Positions 5,323-11,473 of a stretch of 11,908 nucleotides of DNA are shown here, piece by piece. The notes under the pieces were generated by a model. The model had not been told where the DNA came from. It made no database searches and saw nothing but the letters and a program-made list of their open reading frames with translations. The position numbers and the translations under genes were made by a program. The stretch is from NCBI GenBank assembly GCA_005798925.1, contig SYID01000009.1, forward strand, positions 1 through 11,908, written 5' to 3'. The stretch is from Verrucomicrobiota bacterium. Lineage in GTDB: Bacteria; Verrucomicrobiota; Verrucomicrobiia; Opitutales; UBA953. How positions within the stretch are numbered: position 1 is the first letter of the stretch; each line of letters begins with the position of its first letter.

Positions 5323-5792
5323 CCGCCGCGCTCCCGAAGTCCATCCGCCTCCGCACGCTCAACGCGCTGCTGGCCTCGATGGTCGGCACCGCCCCGCAGC
5401 TGCGCTCCGACGTGGACGCCGTCCTGCGCGTCTTCGAAGCCGACGACGAAACCGACCCGCGCCTCAGCGCCCCCGACCTCGCCGCGGCCGCCGTCCAGAT
5501 CTTCCGCTTGCTTTCGCCGGACCGGCCGACGCCCGCCGTCGCGGTGCTCGACCATCGCGCCGAGCCTTTCGACGCCCTCTGGGCCCATGAGCGCGTCGAA
5601 GCCGCCCTCGCCGCGACCGGCGAGGCCGCCGACGTGCTCTTCTGGGTCGTCGGCCTGCAGGATCACTATCTCGCCGGCACCCGGGCCCGTTCGACCCGCT
5701 GGCGGACCGCCTACGATGAAGCCGTCGACACGGTGCAAGGTCTCGTCGCCCGCCAGGCCGGCCGTCGCCGCGTGACGGTCGTCGTGCTTTGA
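5319..5792 (+). CDS. Conserved-looking hypothetical protein in the nrdR-HIT interval
   Basis: A 157-aa protein with GTG start at 5319-5321, overlapping the nrdR TGA (GTGA), preceded by a strong Shine-Dalgarno at 5302-5310. Its product is not recognised. It is acidic in the N-terminal half (DVDAVLRVFEADDETD) and Arg-rich toward the C-terminus (TRARSTRWR, RQAGRRRVTVVVL), with Ala-rich probably helical stretches at residues ~53-63 and ~93-106. No signal peptide, transmembrane segment or Cys is seen. The reading frame is well used: it keeps the GC-rich third codon positions of its neighbours and fills the space between nrdR and the HIT gene with only 6 nt left over. In many bacteria nusB or another small regulator lies here after nrdR; I see no convincing NusB match and assign none. 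Confidence 0.75.
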   Translation: MTAALPKSIRLRTLNALLASMVGTAPQLRSDVDAVLRVFEADDETDPRLSAPDLAAAAVQIFRLLSPDRPTPAVAVLDHRAEPFDALWAHERVEAALAATGEAADVLFWVVGLQDHYLAGTRARSTRWRTAYDEAVDTVQGLVARQAGRRRVTVVVL

Positions 5793-5798
5793 TTTCCC

Positions 5799-6146
5799 AT
5801 GAGCGCCCCGAAGACGCTGTTCCAGAAGATCGCCGACAAGGAGATCCCCGCGAAGCTCATCCATGAGGACGGGCTCTGCGTCGCCTTCCATGACATCGAT
5901 CCCCAGGCGCCGACCCATGTCTTGGTCGTGCCGCGCAAGCCCGTCCCGCGTTTGGCCGAAGCCTCCCCGGAAGACCAGGCCCTGCTGGGTCATCTCCTCC
6001 TGACCGCCGGGCGGCTCGCCCGCGAACTCGGCCTCGCCCGGGGTTTCCGGATCGTCATCAACAACGGATCCGATGGCGGCGAATCCGTCCCCCATCTGCA
6101 CGTGCATCTGCTGGGTGGACGCTCCCTGCGTTGGCCGCCAGGCTGA
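5799..6146 (+). CDS. HIT-family (HINT-like) nucleotide hydrolase
   Basis: A 115-aa histidine-triad protein, the usual HINT length. Members hydrolyse nucleoside phosphoramidates such as AMP-lysine. The N-terminus TLFQKIADKEIPAKLIHED is typical of HINT-type proteins, as is FHDIDPQAPTHVLVVPRK (residues 30-47). The catalytic triad HxHxHxx is HLHVHLL with His99, His101 and His103. The C-terminus GGRSLRWPPG resembles the GGRxMxWPPG end of HINT proteins. The ATG follows 6 nt after the preceding gene; tsaB starts 4 nt after this stop. It is probably cytoplasmic. No Shine-Dalgarno is seen. The exact physiological substrate cannot be read from sequence. Confidence 0.95.
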   Translation: MSAPKTLFQKIADKEIPAKLIHEDGLCVAFHDIDPQAPTHVLVVPRKPVPRLAEASPEDQALLGHLLLTAGRLARELGLARGFRIVINNGSDGGESVPHLHVHLLGGRSLRWPPG

Positions 6147-6150
6147 GGTG

Positions 6151-6801
6151 ATGAGCGCGCCTGAACCCTGCCTCGTCCTCGACGGCTCCGCCCGCGCCGG
6201 AGTCCGGGCGGGGGTTCTCTCCGGTGGCCGCTGGGCTGGGCAGGGCATCTCGCCCGACGGCGCCTTGGAAGGCCTCTTCGGGTGCGTCGAGGCCGCGCTC
6301 GCGGACGCCAAGCTCTCGTTGGCTGACATCCGATCCTTCGCGCTCTGCGTCGGTCCGGGCTCGGTGCTCGGCATCCGTATCGCCGCCCTCGCGGCGCGCT
6401 CTTGGTCGGCGCACGCGCCGCGGCCGATCTTCGTCTGGGAATCCCTTTCCGCGCTGGCGCGCTCCGCGCTCGTCGCCGGCGAAAAAGGCCCGTTCCTCGT
6501 GGCCGTCGAATCGCGGCTCAAGCGCTGGCACGCCAGCGAGGTCGCCGCCGATGGTGCGCTCGGCGCGCCTTTCGAAGCCGAGGCCGCGCAGCTGAACGCC
6601 GCCGGCCTTCGTCTGTTCGCATGCGGTGAGGTCGCCGCCGCGGCCTTGCCGGCGCATCTCCCCGTCCCGCCGCCTTGGTCCGCCTTGCCGGCCTTGCTGG
6701 CCCAGCCCGGTTTCCTCCGTGAGGAAGCCCGTCCGGACGCCCTGAACGTCGCCCAGGATTTCGCGACCTGGTCCGGCGAGCGCCACCGCGCCGACGCATG
6801 A
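6151..6801 (+). CDS. tsaB: TsaB-like protein of tRNA t6A synthesis (divergent)
   Basis: A 216-aa protein resembling TsaB (YeaZ), the non-catalytic partner of TsaD in threonylcarbamoylation of adenosine 37 in ANN-decoding tRNAs. The evidence is the opening beta-strand with an LDGS turn (residues 10-13, usually LDTS), the region LADIRSFALCVGPGSVLGIR (residues 57-76, matching the family's GPGSFTGLR but with VL in place of FT) and the following Ala-rich helix. The rest is poorly conserved: the usual DAR-type motif is degraded to ESRLKRW near residue 120, and residues 139-190 are Ala/Pro-rich. ATG 6151 is chosen; the frame stays open upstream but only overlaps the HIT gene, and a GTG at 6148 is the only nearby alternative. 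Its stop overlaps the alr start (ATGA, 6798-6801). I infer TsaB from one motif region and the length. Confidence 0.72.
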   Translation: MSAPEPCLVLDGSARAGVRAGVLSGGRWAGQGISPDGALEGLFGCVEAALADAKLSLADIRSFALCVGPGSVLGIRIAALAARSWSAHAPRPIFVWESLSALARSALVAGEKGPFLVAVESRLKRWHASEVAADGALGAPFEAEAAQLNAAGLRLFACGEVAAAALPAHLPVPPPWSALPALLAQPGFLREEARPDALNVAQDFATWSGERHRADA

Positions 6802-7934
6802 GCACCTCCGCCGCGCGCGCCTGGGTCGAGATCGACCTGCCGGCCATCGACCGCAACGTCGGCCGGATCAAGCAGGCCTTGCCGCCGCACGTGCGTTATG
6901 TCGCGGTCGTGAAGGCCAACGCCTACGGACACGGCATGCCCGAGGTCGCCACGCGCCTCCTGCAGGCCGGCGTGGACTGCTTCGCGGTGGCCAACGTCGC
7001 CGAGGCCGCGATCCTGCGCGAAGTCGGGCATGAGGCCGATATCCTGCTGCTCAGCCCCACTTTGCCGAACGAACTCGCGCGGGCCGTAGCGCTGGGGCTC
7101 GATATCACCTTGAACTCCCTCGCGGAAGCGCAGGCGCTCGCCGCCCTCGTCCGCGGCCGCGACCGCCGGGCGAAGGTGCACGTGAAGGTCGACACCGGCA
7201 TGGGCCGCGCGGGCGTCTGGCATGAGCAGGCCGCGGAGCTGTTCGCCTTCGTGCTCGCCGAACCCGGTCTCGAGTGGCGCGGGGTCTACACGCATTTCTC
7301 CGCCGCCGACCATGACCAGGCCTTCACCGCCGCGCAGCGCGCGACGTTCCTCCGTCTGCTGGAGACGATCCCCGCTTCGGTCCGCGCGGGCCTGCTGATC
7401 CATGCCGACAACAGCGCGGGCCTCGAGAGCTTCTCCGCCTCGGCCCCCTTCAACGCCGTGCGCGTGGGCCTGATGCAATACGGCCTGCCGCCCTCGGCGG
7501 GCTCCTTCCTGGCCAGCCTGCGCCCCGAACCGGTGCTTTCCTTCCATGCCCGCGTCGTCCTGGTCAAGGATCTGCCCGCCGGCACGGCCGTCAGTTATAA
7601 CCGTACCAAGGTGCTTTCCCGTCCGAGCCGCGTGGCCGTCATCGCGGTCGGTTACGGCGACGGCGTGCCCACCGCCGCCAGCAATCGCGGACACTTCCTC
7701 GTGCGTGGCGTGCGTTGTCCGATCCTCGGCCGCGTGACCATGGACCAGACCATCGTCGACGTCACCGACGTCCCGGCCGTGGCCGTGGACGATGTCGTCA
7801 CGATCCTCGGCGCGCAAGGCGGCGACCGCATCACCGTCGCGGAGTTCTGCGCCTGGTCCGACTGCATCCCATGGGAGGCCTTGTGCACGCTCACGCAGCG
7901 CGTGCAGCGCGTCTACCGGACCGACCGCACCTGA
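6798..7934 (+). CDS. alr: Alanine racemase
   Basis: A 378-aa fold-type III PLP enzyme that interconverts L- and D-alanine for peptidoglycan, in the cytoplasm. PLP-binding Lys39 lies in VVKANAYGHG. The barrel continues with VDTGMGRAGV (131-140) and the YTHFSAAD strand. The catalytic Tyr of the other subunit is Tyr267 in VSYNRT (equivalent to Tyr265 of the Geobacillus enzyme), followed by AVGYGDG (284-289) and GRVTMDQ (311-317). The C-terminal segment reads CTLTQRVQRVY, where many family members have RVPRVY. Length is normal. The start overlaps the tsaB stop by 4 nt (ATGA), so translational coupling is likely. The MurI homologue starts 2 nt after its stop, which places two D-amino-acid genes next to each other. 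Confidence 0.96.
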   Translation: MSTSAARAWVEIDLPAIDRNVGRIKQALPPHVRYVAVVKANAYGHGMPEVATRLLQAGVDCFAVANVAEAAILREVGHEADILLLSPTLPNELARAVALGLDITLNSLAEAQALAALVRGRDRRAKVHVKVDTGMGRAGVWHEQAAELFAFVLAEPGLEWRGVYTHFSAADHDQAFTAAQRATFLRLLETIPASVRAGLLIHADNSAGLESFSASAPFNAVRVGLMQYGLPPSAGSFLASLRPEPVLSFHARVVLVKDLPAGTAVSYNRTKVLSRPSRVAVIAVGYGDGVPTAASNRGHFLVRGVRCPILGRVTMDQTIVDVTDVPAVAVDDVVTILGAQGGDRITVAEFCAWSDCIPWEALCTLTQRVQRVYRTDRT

Positions 7935-7936
7935 CC

Positions 7937-9193
7937 ATGGCCGCCTTCCTCCGTCTCGCGCTGCTCTGCGTCTCCGTCGTCGTCCTGCGTGCGTCGGATG
8001 ACCCTGTCGCCGTCGCCATCGGCCATGCCAAGGCCCACCCGCAGGGCGAGGTCCCGGCGAGCTTCGTCGCGGCGGATTATCGCGGAGACCTCCGCGACCT
8101 CCCGATCGGCGTCTTCGAGTCCGGCGTGGGCGGTCTCACGGTGCTCGAGGCCCTCAAGGCCCACGACCGTCACGACAACCGTACCGGCAAGGCGGGGGCG
8201 GACGGCGTGCCGGATTTCGCCGGCGAGCGCTTCGTCTATTTCGGCGACCAGGCCAACATGCCGTACGGGAATTACTCCGCCGTCGGGCGCACGGATTTCC
8301 TACGGGAGCTCATCCTGCGTGACGTCCTGTTCCTGCTCGGACGCCGGCACGCCCGAGGCGCGAAGCCGCCGGTGAAGGCCATCGTCATCGCCTGCAATAC
8401 CGCCACCGCCTATGGTCTGGAGGATATCCGGGCCGCGGTGAAGGCGTGGGGATTGCCGGTCATCGTGGTCGGCGTCGTCGAAGCGGGCGCCCAAGGGCTG
8501 GCCGAGACCGCAGGCGACTCGCAGGGCGGCGTGGCCGTGCTCGCCACCGTGGGCACCTGCGCCTCCAACGCCTATCCCAAGGCGCTCGCCAAGGTCACCG
8601 CCCGTCCCGTCCTTCAGCTGGGCTCGGCCACGCTCGCCGCCGCCATCGAAGGCGACCCCTCGGTCAGGACGCCGATCCGGGACATCATCCGCGCCGACGT
8701 CGGGGCGTTCCTAAGGTCGGCCGCCGCCGACAAGGCCGAGCCGATCGACACCTTGATGCTGGGCTGCACCCATTATCCTTTGGTCGCCGAGGAGATCTCC
8801 GCGGCGTTCGGCTATTGGCGCGACCATGAGACCGACGGTCGCAAGCCTTACGCCGCCCTCGTCGCCAAGGAGCTGAAGCAGGTGAACCCCGCCGCCTGGA
8901 CGGCCGAGGCGCTGTGGCGCTCGCTGCAGGCCGCCCAGATGCTGGCGGTGACCAAGTCTTCGGCCGGCGACCTGTTTTACATCTCCGTCCCGAATCCGGC
9001 ATGGCCGGGCGTCGGCCTCGCCGCCGACGGCTCGCTGAGCTACGAATATAAATACGGGCGTCAGCCTGAGCAGGTGGGACGCGAGGACACGATCAACGTG
9101 CCCATGACCCTGGAGAAACTTCCCGGCGCGACCGCGAAGCTCGTCCGGGAGAAGCTCCCGCTGACCTGGCGAAGCCTGCAGTCGGCCCGCTGA
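7937..9193 (+). CDS. Glutamate racemase homologue with N-terminal signal sequence and extensions
   Basis: A 418-aa protein; ordinary MurI has about 260-290. Residues 1-20 (MAAFLRLALLCVSVVVLRAS) look like a Sec signal peptide, then a linker to ~residue 55. The racemase fold follows: IGVFESGVGGLTVL (57-70), YFGDQANMPYG (101-111), the first catalytic Cys in ACNTATA (Cys153), LATVGTCASNAYPKAL (202-217) and the second in LGCTHYPLV (Cys277, His279). The conserved Asp in FDSGVGG is Glu61 here. An insert of about 16 residues (~75-97) separates the first two motifs, and about 135 residues follow the second Cys, more than usual. Both catalytic cysteines are kept, so racemase activity on Glu or a related amino acid is plausible, probably in the periplasm. 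The start ATG is 2 nt after alr; starting further in would remove the signal but leave no ATG before the motif. No Shine-Dalgarno is seen. Confidence 0.85.
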   Translation: MAAFLRLALLCVSVVVLRASDDPVAVAIGHAKAHPQGEVPASFVAADYRGDLRDLPIGVFESGVGGLTVLEALKAHDRHDNRTGKAGADGVPDFAGERFVYFGDQANMPYGNYSAVGRTDFLRELILRDVLFLLGRRHARGAKPPVKAIVIACNTATAYGLEDIRAAVKAWGLPVIVVGVVEAGAQGLAETAGDSQGGVAVLATVGTCASNAYPKALAKVTARPVLQLGSATLAAAIEGDPSVRTPIRDIIRADVGAFLRSAAADKAEPIDTLMLGCTHYPLVAEEISAAFGYWRDHETDGRKPYAALVAKELKQVNPAAWTAEALWRSLQAAQMLAVTKSSAGDLFYISVPNPAWPGVGLAADGSLSYEYKYGRQPEQVGREDTINVPMTLEKLPGATAKLVREKLPLTWRSLQSAR

Positions 9194-9200
9194 CCGACCA

Positions 9201-9217
9201 GCCGTCCTGCGGACGGC
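9201..9217. terminator. Hairpin between convergent murI and uxaC genes
   Basis: GCCGTCC (9201-9207) and GGACGGC (9211-9217) pair perfectly over 7 bp around a TGC loop. It lies in the 44-nt gap between two convergent stop codons, the classic place for a bidirectional terminator. Neither side has a T-run, so it may only stall polymerase or protect 3' ends. Confidence 0.5.
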
Positions 9218-9237
9218 CAGCCGATCGTGGACTTTCC

Positions 9238-10644
9238 TTAGCTCTTGAAGCCGAAGTATCGGCTGGCGTTGCCGTAGCAGACGTCGGCGATCAGGCGCTC
9301 GTTCCAGTCTTGGCGGTCCGGGATGCGGCCCGATTCGACGTCCTGGCCGACCAGGTCGCACAGGATGCGGCGGAAGTATTCGTGGCGGGGGTAGGAGAGG
9401 AAGGAGCGCGAGTCGGTGATCATGCCGATGAAGCGGCTGAGCAGGCCGAGGTCGGACAGCGCATTCATCTGGTCGCGCATCCCGCGTTCCTGGTCGAGGA
9501 ACCACCAGCCCGAGCCATACTGGATCTTGCCCGGCGTCACGCCGTCCTGGAACGAGCCCGGGAGGCAGGCGAAGAGGGCGGTGTCGGCGGGGTTGAGATT
9601 GTAGAGGATCGTCTTCCCGAGGGCGTTCTCGCCCGAGAGCGTGCCGAACCAGCGGATGAGTCCCGGGCCCTGGCGGAAGTCGCCGATCGTGTCGCAGCCC
9701 GCGTCGGAGCCCAGGCGTTTGAGCAGGCCGAGGTTCGGGTCGCGGACGGCGCCGAGGTGGAGCTGGGTGGCCCAGCCCTTGGCGTGGTTGAGGCGGCCGA
9801 CGTGGAGCATGATGAAGGCCGTGAACTTCTCGGCTTCCTCGAGGGTGGCGGCCTTGCCGGCCATGGCGTGCTCCCAGATGGCTTTGGCTTCGGCTTCGGT
9901 GCAGGCGGCGTCCGGCAGGGTGTCGAGACCGTGGTCGGAGGCGCGGCAGCCCGCGGCGGCGAAGTCGTCGTGGCGCTGGTTCAGGCCCGCGATCAGGCCG
10001 GCGAAGGTGTCGGCGCCCTTGCCGGTCGCGGCGGCGAGGCGCTTGGCCCAGGCCTGCACGCGCTCGGGCTGGCGGACCTTCAGGCAGGCGTCAGGGCGGT
10101 AGGTCGGGACGACCTTGGTGCCGAGGCCGGATTTCGCGATCTGATGGTGCAGGTCAAGGGAATCGGCCGGGTCGTCGGTGGTGCCGACGACGCGGACCTT
10201 CATCAGCTTGAGGATGCCGCGGGCCGTGAGGTCGCCGTGCTTCAGCTGGCGGTTGGCTTCGTCCCAGATCTTCTGGGCGGTGGCGCCTTCGAGGACTTCC
10301 TGGATGCCGAAGTGGCGGCGCAGTTCGAGGTGGGTCCAGTGGAAGAGGGGATTGCGGAGCGTGGACGGCACCGTCTCGGCCCACGCCTGGAACTTCTCGC
10401 GCGAGGTCGACTTGTCGCCGGTGATCAGATCTTCGCTGACGCCGTTGGCGCGCATCGCGCGCCACGGGTAGTGGTCGCCCGCTAGCCAGATGGCCGTGAG
10501 GTCCTCGAAGCGGCGGTCGTCGGCGATGTCCTTCGGGCTGAGGTGGCAGTGGTAGTCGACGATCGGCTGGTCCTTCGCCACGCCATGGTACAGCCGCTGG
10601 GCCGTGCCGGTCGAGAGGATGAAGTGGTCGTCCATGAAGGCCAT
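9238..10644 (-). CDS. uxaC: Glucuronate (uronate) isomerase
   Basis: A 468-aa protein (E. coli UxaC has 470) that isomerises D-glucuronate to D-fructuronate and D-galacturonate to D-tagaturonate, the first step of hexuronate catabolism in the cytoplasm. It aligns along its full length by eye: AKDQPIVDYHCHL (residues 23-35, with metal-binding His32 and His34), GDHYPWRAMRANGV (57-69), REKFQAWAETVP, NPLFHWTHLELRR (98-110), VGTTDDP (153-159), GSGWWF (377-382) and the C-terminal TDSRSFLSYPRHEYFRRILC (410-429). The metal-dependent amidohydrolase-like barrel is complete. ATG 10642-10644 is chosen, with Met4 as an alternative. The SDR gene upstream ends 15 nt before it, consistent with one operon. 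Its stop is TAA, the only gene here not ending in TGA. Confidence 0.97.
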   Translation of the reverse strand: MAFMDDHFILSTGTAQRLYHGVAKDQPIVDYHCHLSPKDIADDRRFEDLTAIWLAGDHYPWRAMRANGVSEDLITGDKSTSREKFQAWAETVPSTLRNPLFHWTHLELRRHFGIQEVLEGATAQKIWDEANRQLKHGDLTARGILKLMKVRVVGTTDDPADSLDLHHQIAKSGLGTKVVPTYRPDACLKVRQPERVQAWAKRLAAATGKGADTFAGLIAGLNQRHDDFAAAGCRASDHGLDTLPDAACTEAEAKAIWEHAMAGKAATLEEAEKFTAFIMLHVGRLNHAKGWATQLHLGAVRDPNLGLLKRLGSDAGCDTIGDFRQGPGLIRWFGTLSGENALGKTILYNLNPADTALFACLPGSFQDGVTPGKIQYGSGWWFLDQERGMRDQMNALSDLGLLSRFIGMITDSRSFLSYPRHEYFRRILCDLVGQDVESGRIPDRQDWNERLIADVCYGNASRYFGFKS

Positions 10645-10659
10645 CGTCGTCGGTCTCGC

Positions 10660-11430
10660 TCAGATGGACATCGCGGCGAAGCCGCCGTCGACGACGATCT
10701 CGGCGCCGGTGACGAAGCTGCCGGCGTCGGACGCGAGGAGCAGGGAGGCGCCGATGAGTTCCTTGGCCTCGCCGAAGCGGTTCATCGGGGTCTTGCCCAG
10801 GATCGTCGCCACGCGCTCCGGGGTGAGCACCTTGCGGTTCTGCTCGGCCGGGAAGAAGCCGGGGACGAGCGTGTTGACGCGCACGCCCTTCGCGGCCCAT
10901 TCGCGGGCGAGGTTCTTCGAGAGGTTGTGCACCGCGGCCTTGGAGGCCGAGTAGGTGAAGACGCGGGAGAGCGGCAGGATGCCCGATTCCGAGCCGAGGT
11001 TGATGATCGAGCCCTTGCCGGCGGCGACCATCGCCTCGCCGAAGACCTGACAGCCGAAGACGACGCCCTTCACGTTCACCGTGAGGATCTTGTCGAGCTG
11101 GGCTTCGTCGATGTCGAAGAAGGGCGTGGGCGAGTTGACGCCGGCGCCGTTGACGAGGACGTCGACCTTGCCGTGCTTCGCGAGGATGCCGTCGCGGAGT
11201 TTGATCAGGTCGGCTTTCTGGGTGGCTTCGCAGGAGAGGAACTCGCCGGAGCCGCCGGCGGCCTTGATCTTCGCGAGGCGCGCGTCGGCCTTGGCGGGAT
11301 CGCGGCCGACGAGGATCACGTGGGCGCCGGCGGAGGCGAAGCCTTCGGCCATGGCGCCGCAGAGTTCGCCCGTGCCGCCGATGACGACGGCGACGCGGCC
11401 TTTGAGGGAGAACAGATCGAGGGAGGACAT
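10660..11430 (-). CDS. SDR-family oxidoreductase, probable D-mannonate oxidoreductase (fructuronate reductase)
   Basis: A 256-aa classical short-chain dehydrogenase. The NAD(P) loop is IGGTGELCGAMAEG (17-30), a variant of TGGxxGIG in which the last Gly is Cys24. NVLVNGAGV-like VDVLVNGAGV (89-98) follows, then Asn119, Ser147 and the YSASK motif (Tyr160, Lys164), which gives the full Asn-Ser-Tyr-Lys set with 13 residues between Ser and Tyr. The C-terminus VTGAEIVVDGGFAAM is typical. The GELCGAMA form of the loop, as I remember it, occurs in the SDR type of D-mannonate oxidoreductase, which reduces fructuronate to mannonate. The neighbours fit: uxaC makes fructuronate and kdgK acts on its downstream product. 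A gluconate 5-dehydrogenase or KDG dehydrogenase role remains possible. The start is preceded directly by the G-rich hexamer repeat (C-rich on the coding strand), leaving no room for a Shine-Dalgarno. Confidence 0.85.
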   Translation of the reverse strand: MSSLDLFSLKGRVAVVIGGTGELCGAMAEGFASAGAHVILVGRDPAKADARLAKIKAAGGSGEFLSCEATQKADLIKLRDGILAKHGKVDVLVNGAGVNSPTPFFDIDEAQLDKILTVNVKGVVFGCQVFGEAMVAAGKGSIINLGSESGILPLSRVFTYSASKAAVHNLSKNLAREWAAKGVRVNTLVPGFFPAEQNRKVLTPERVATILGKTPMNRFGEAKELIGASLLLASDAGSFVTGAEIVVDGGFAAMSI

Positions 11431-11436
11431 GAGTAT

Positions 11437-11472
11437 AGGGGTAGGGACAGGGGCAGGGGTGGGGGTAGGGCG
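11437..11472 (+). repeat. G-rich degenerate hexamer tandem repeat, copy 2
   Basis: Six hexamers in register: AGGGGT, AGGGAC, AGGGGC, AGGGGT, GGGGGT and AGGGCG. The unit AGGGGT-GGGGGT is shared with the tract at 4019-4066. It fills nearly the whole 43-nt gap between the kdgK stop (11474) and the SDR start (11430). The coding (minus) strand is C-rich here. The plus strand has six G-runs of three or more and G-quadruplex potential. Confidence 0.85.
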
Positions 11473-11473
11473 A

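Noticed and set aside
5247..7817. Very long open frame (856 codons) on the minus strand across nrdR, HIT, tsaB and alr
   Set aside because: It is antisense to five well-supported genes, lacks any family motif, and is the kind of long open shadow frame that high GC third positions produce.
9310..10485. 391-codon open frame on the plus strand over uxaC
   Set aside because: UxaC aligns over its full length on the other strand; the frame is a GC shadow.
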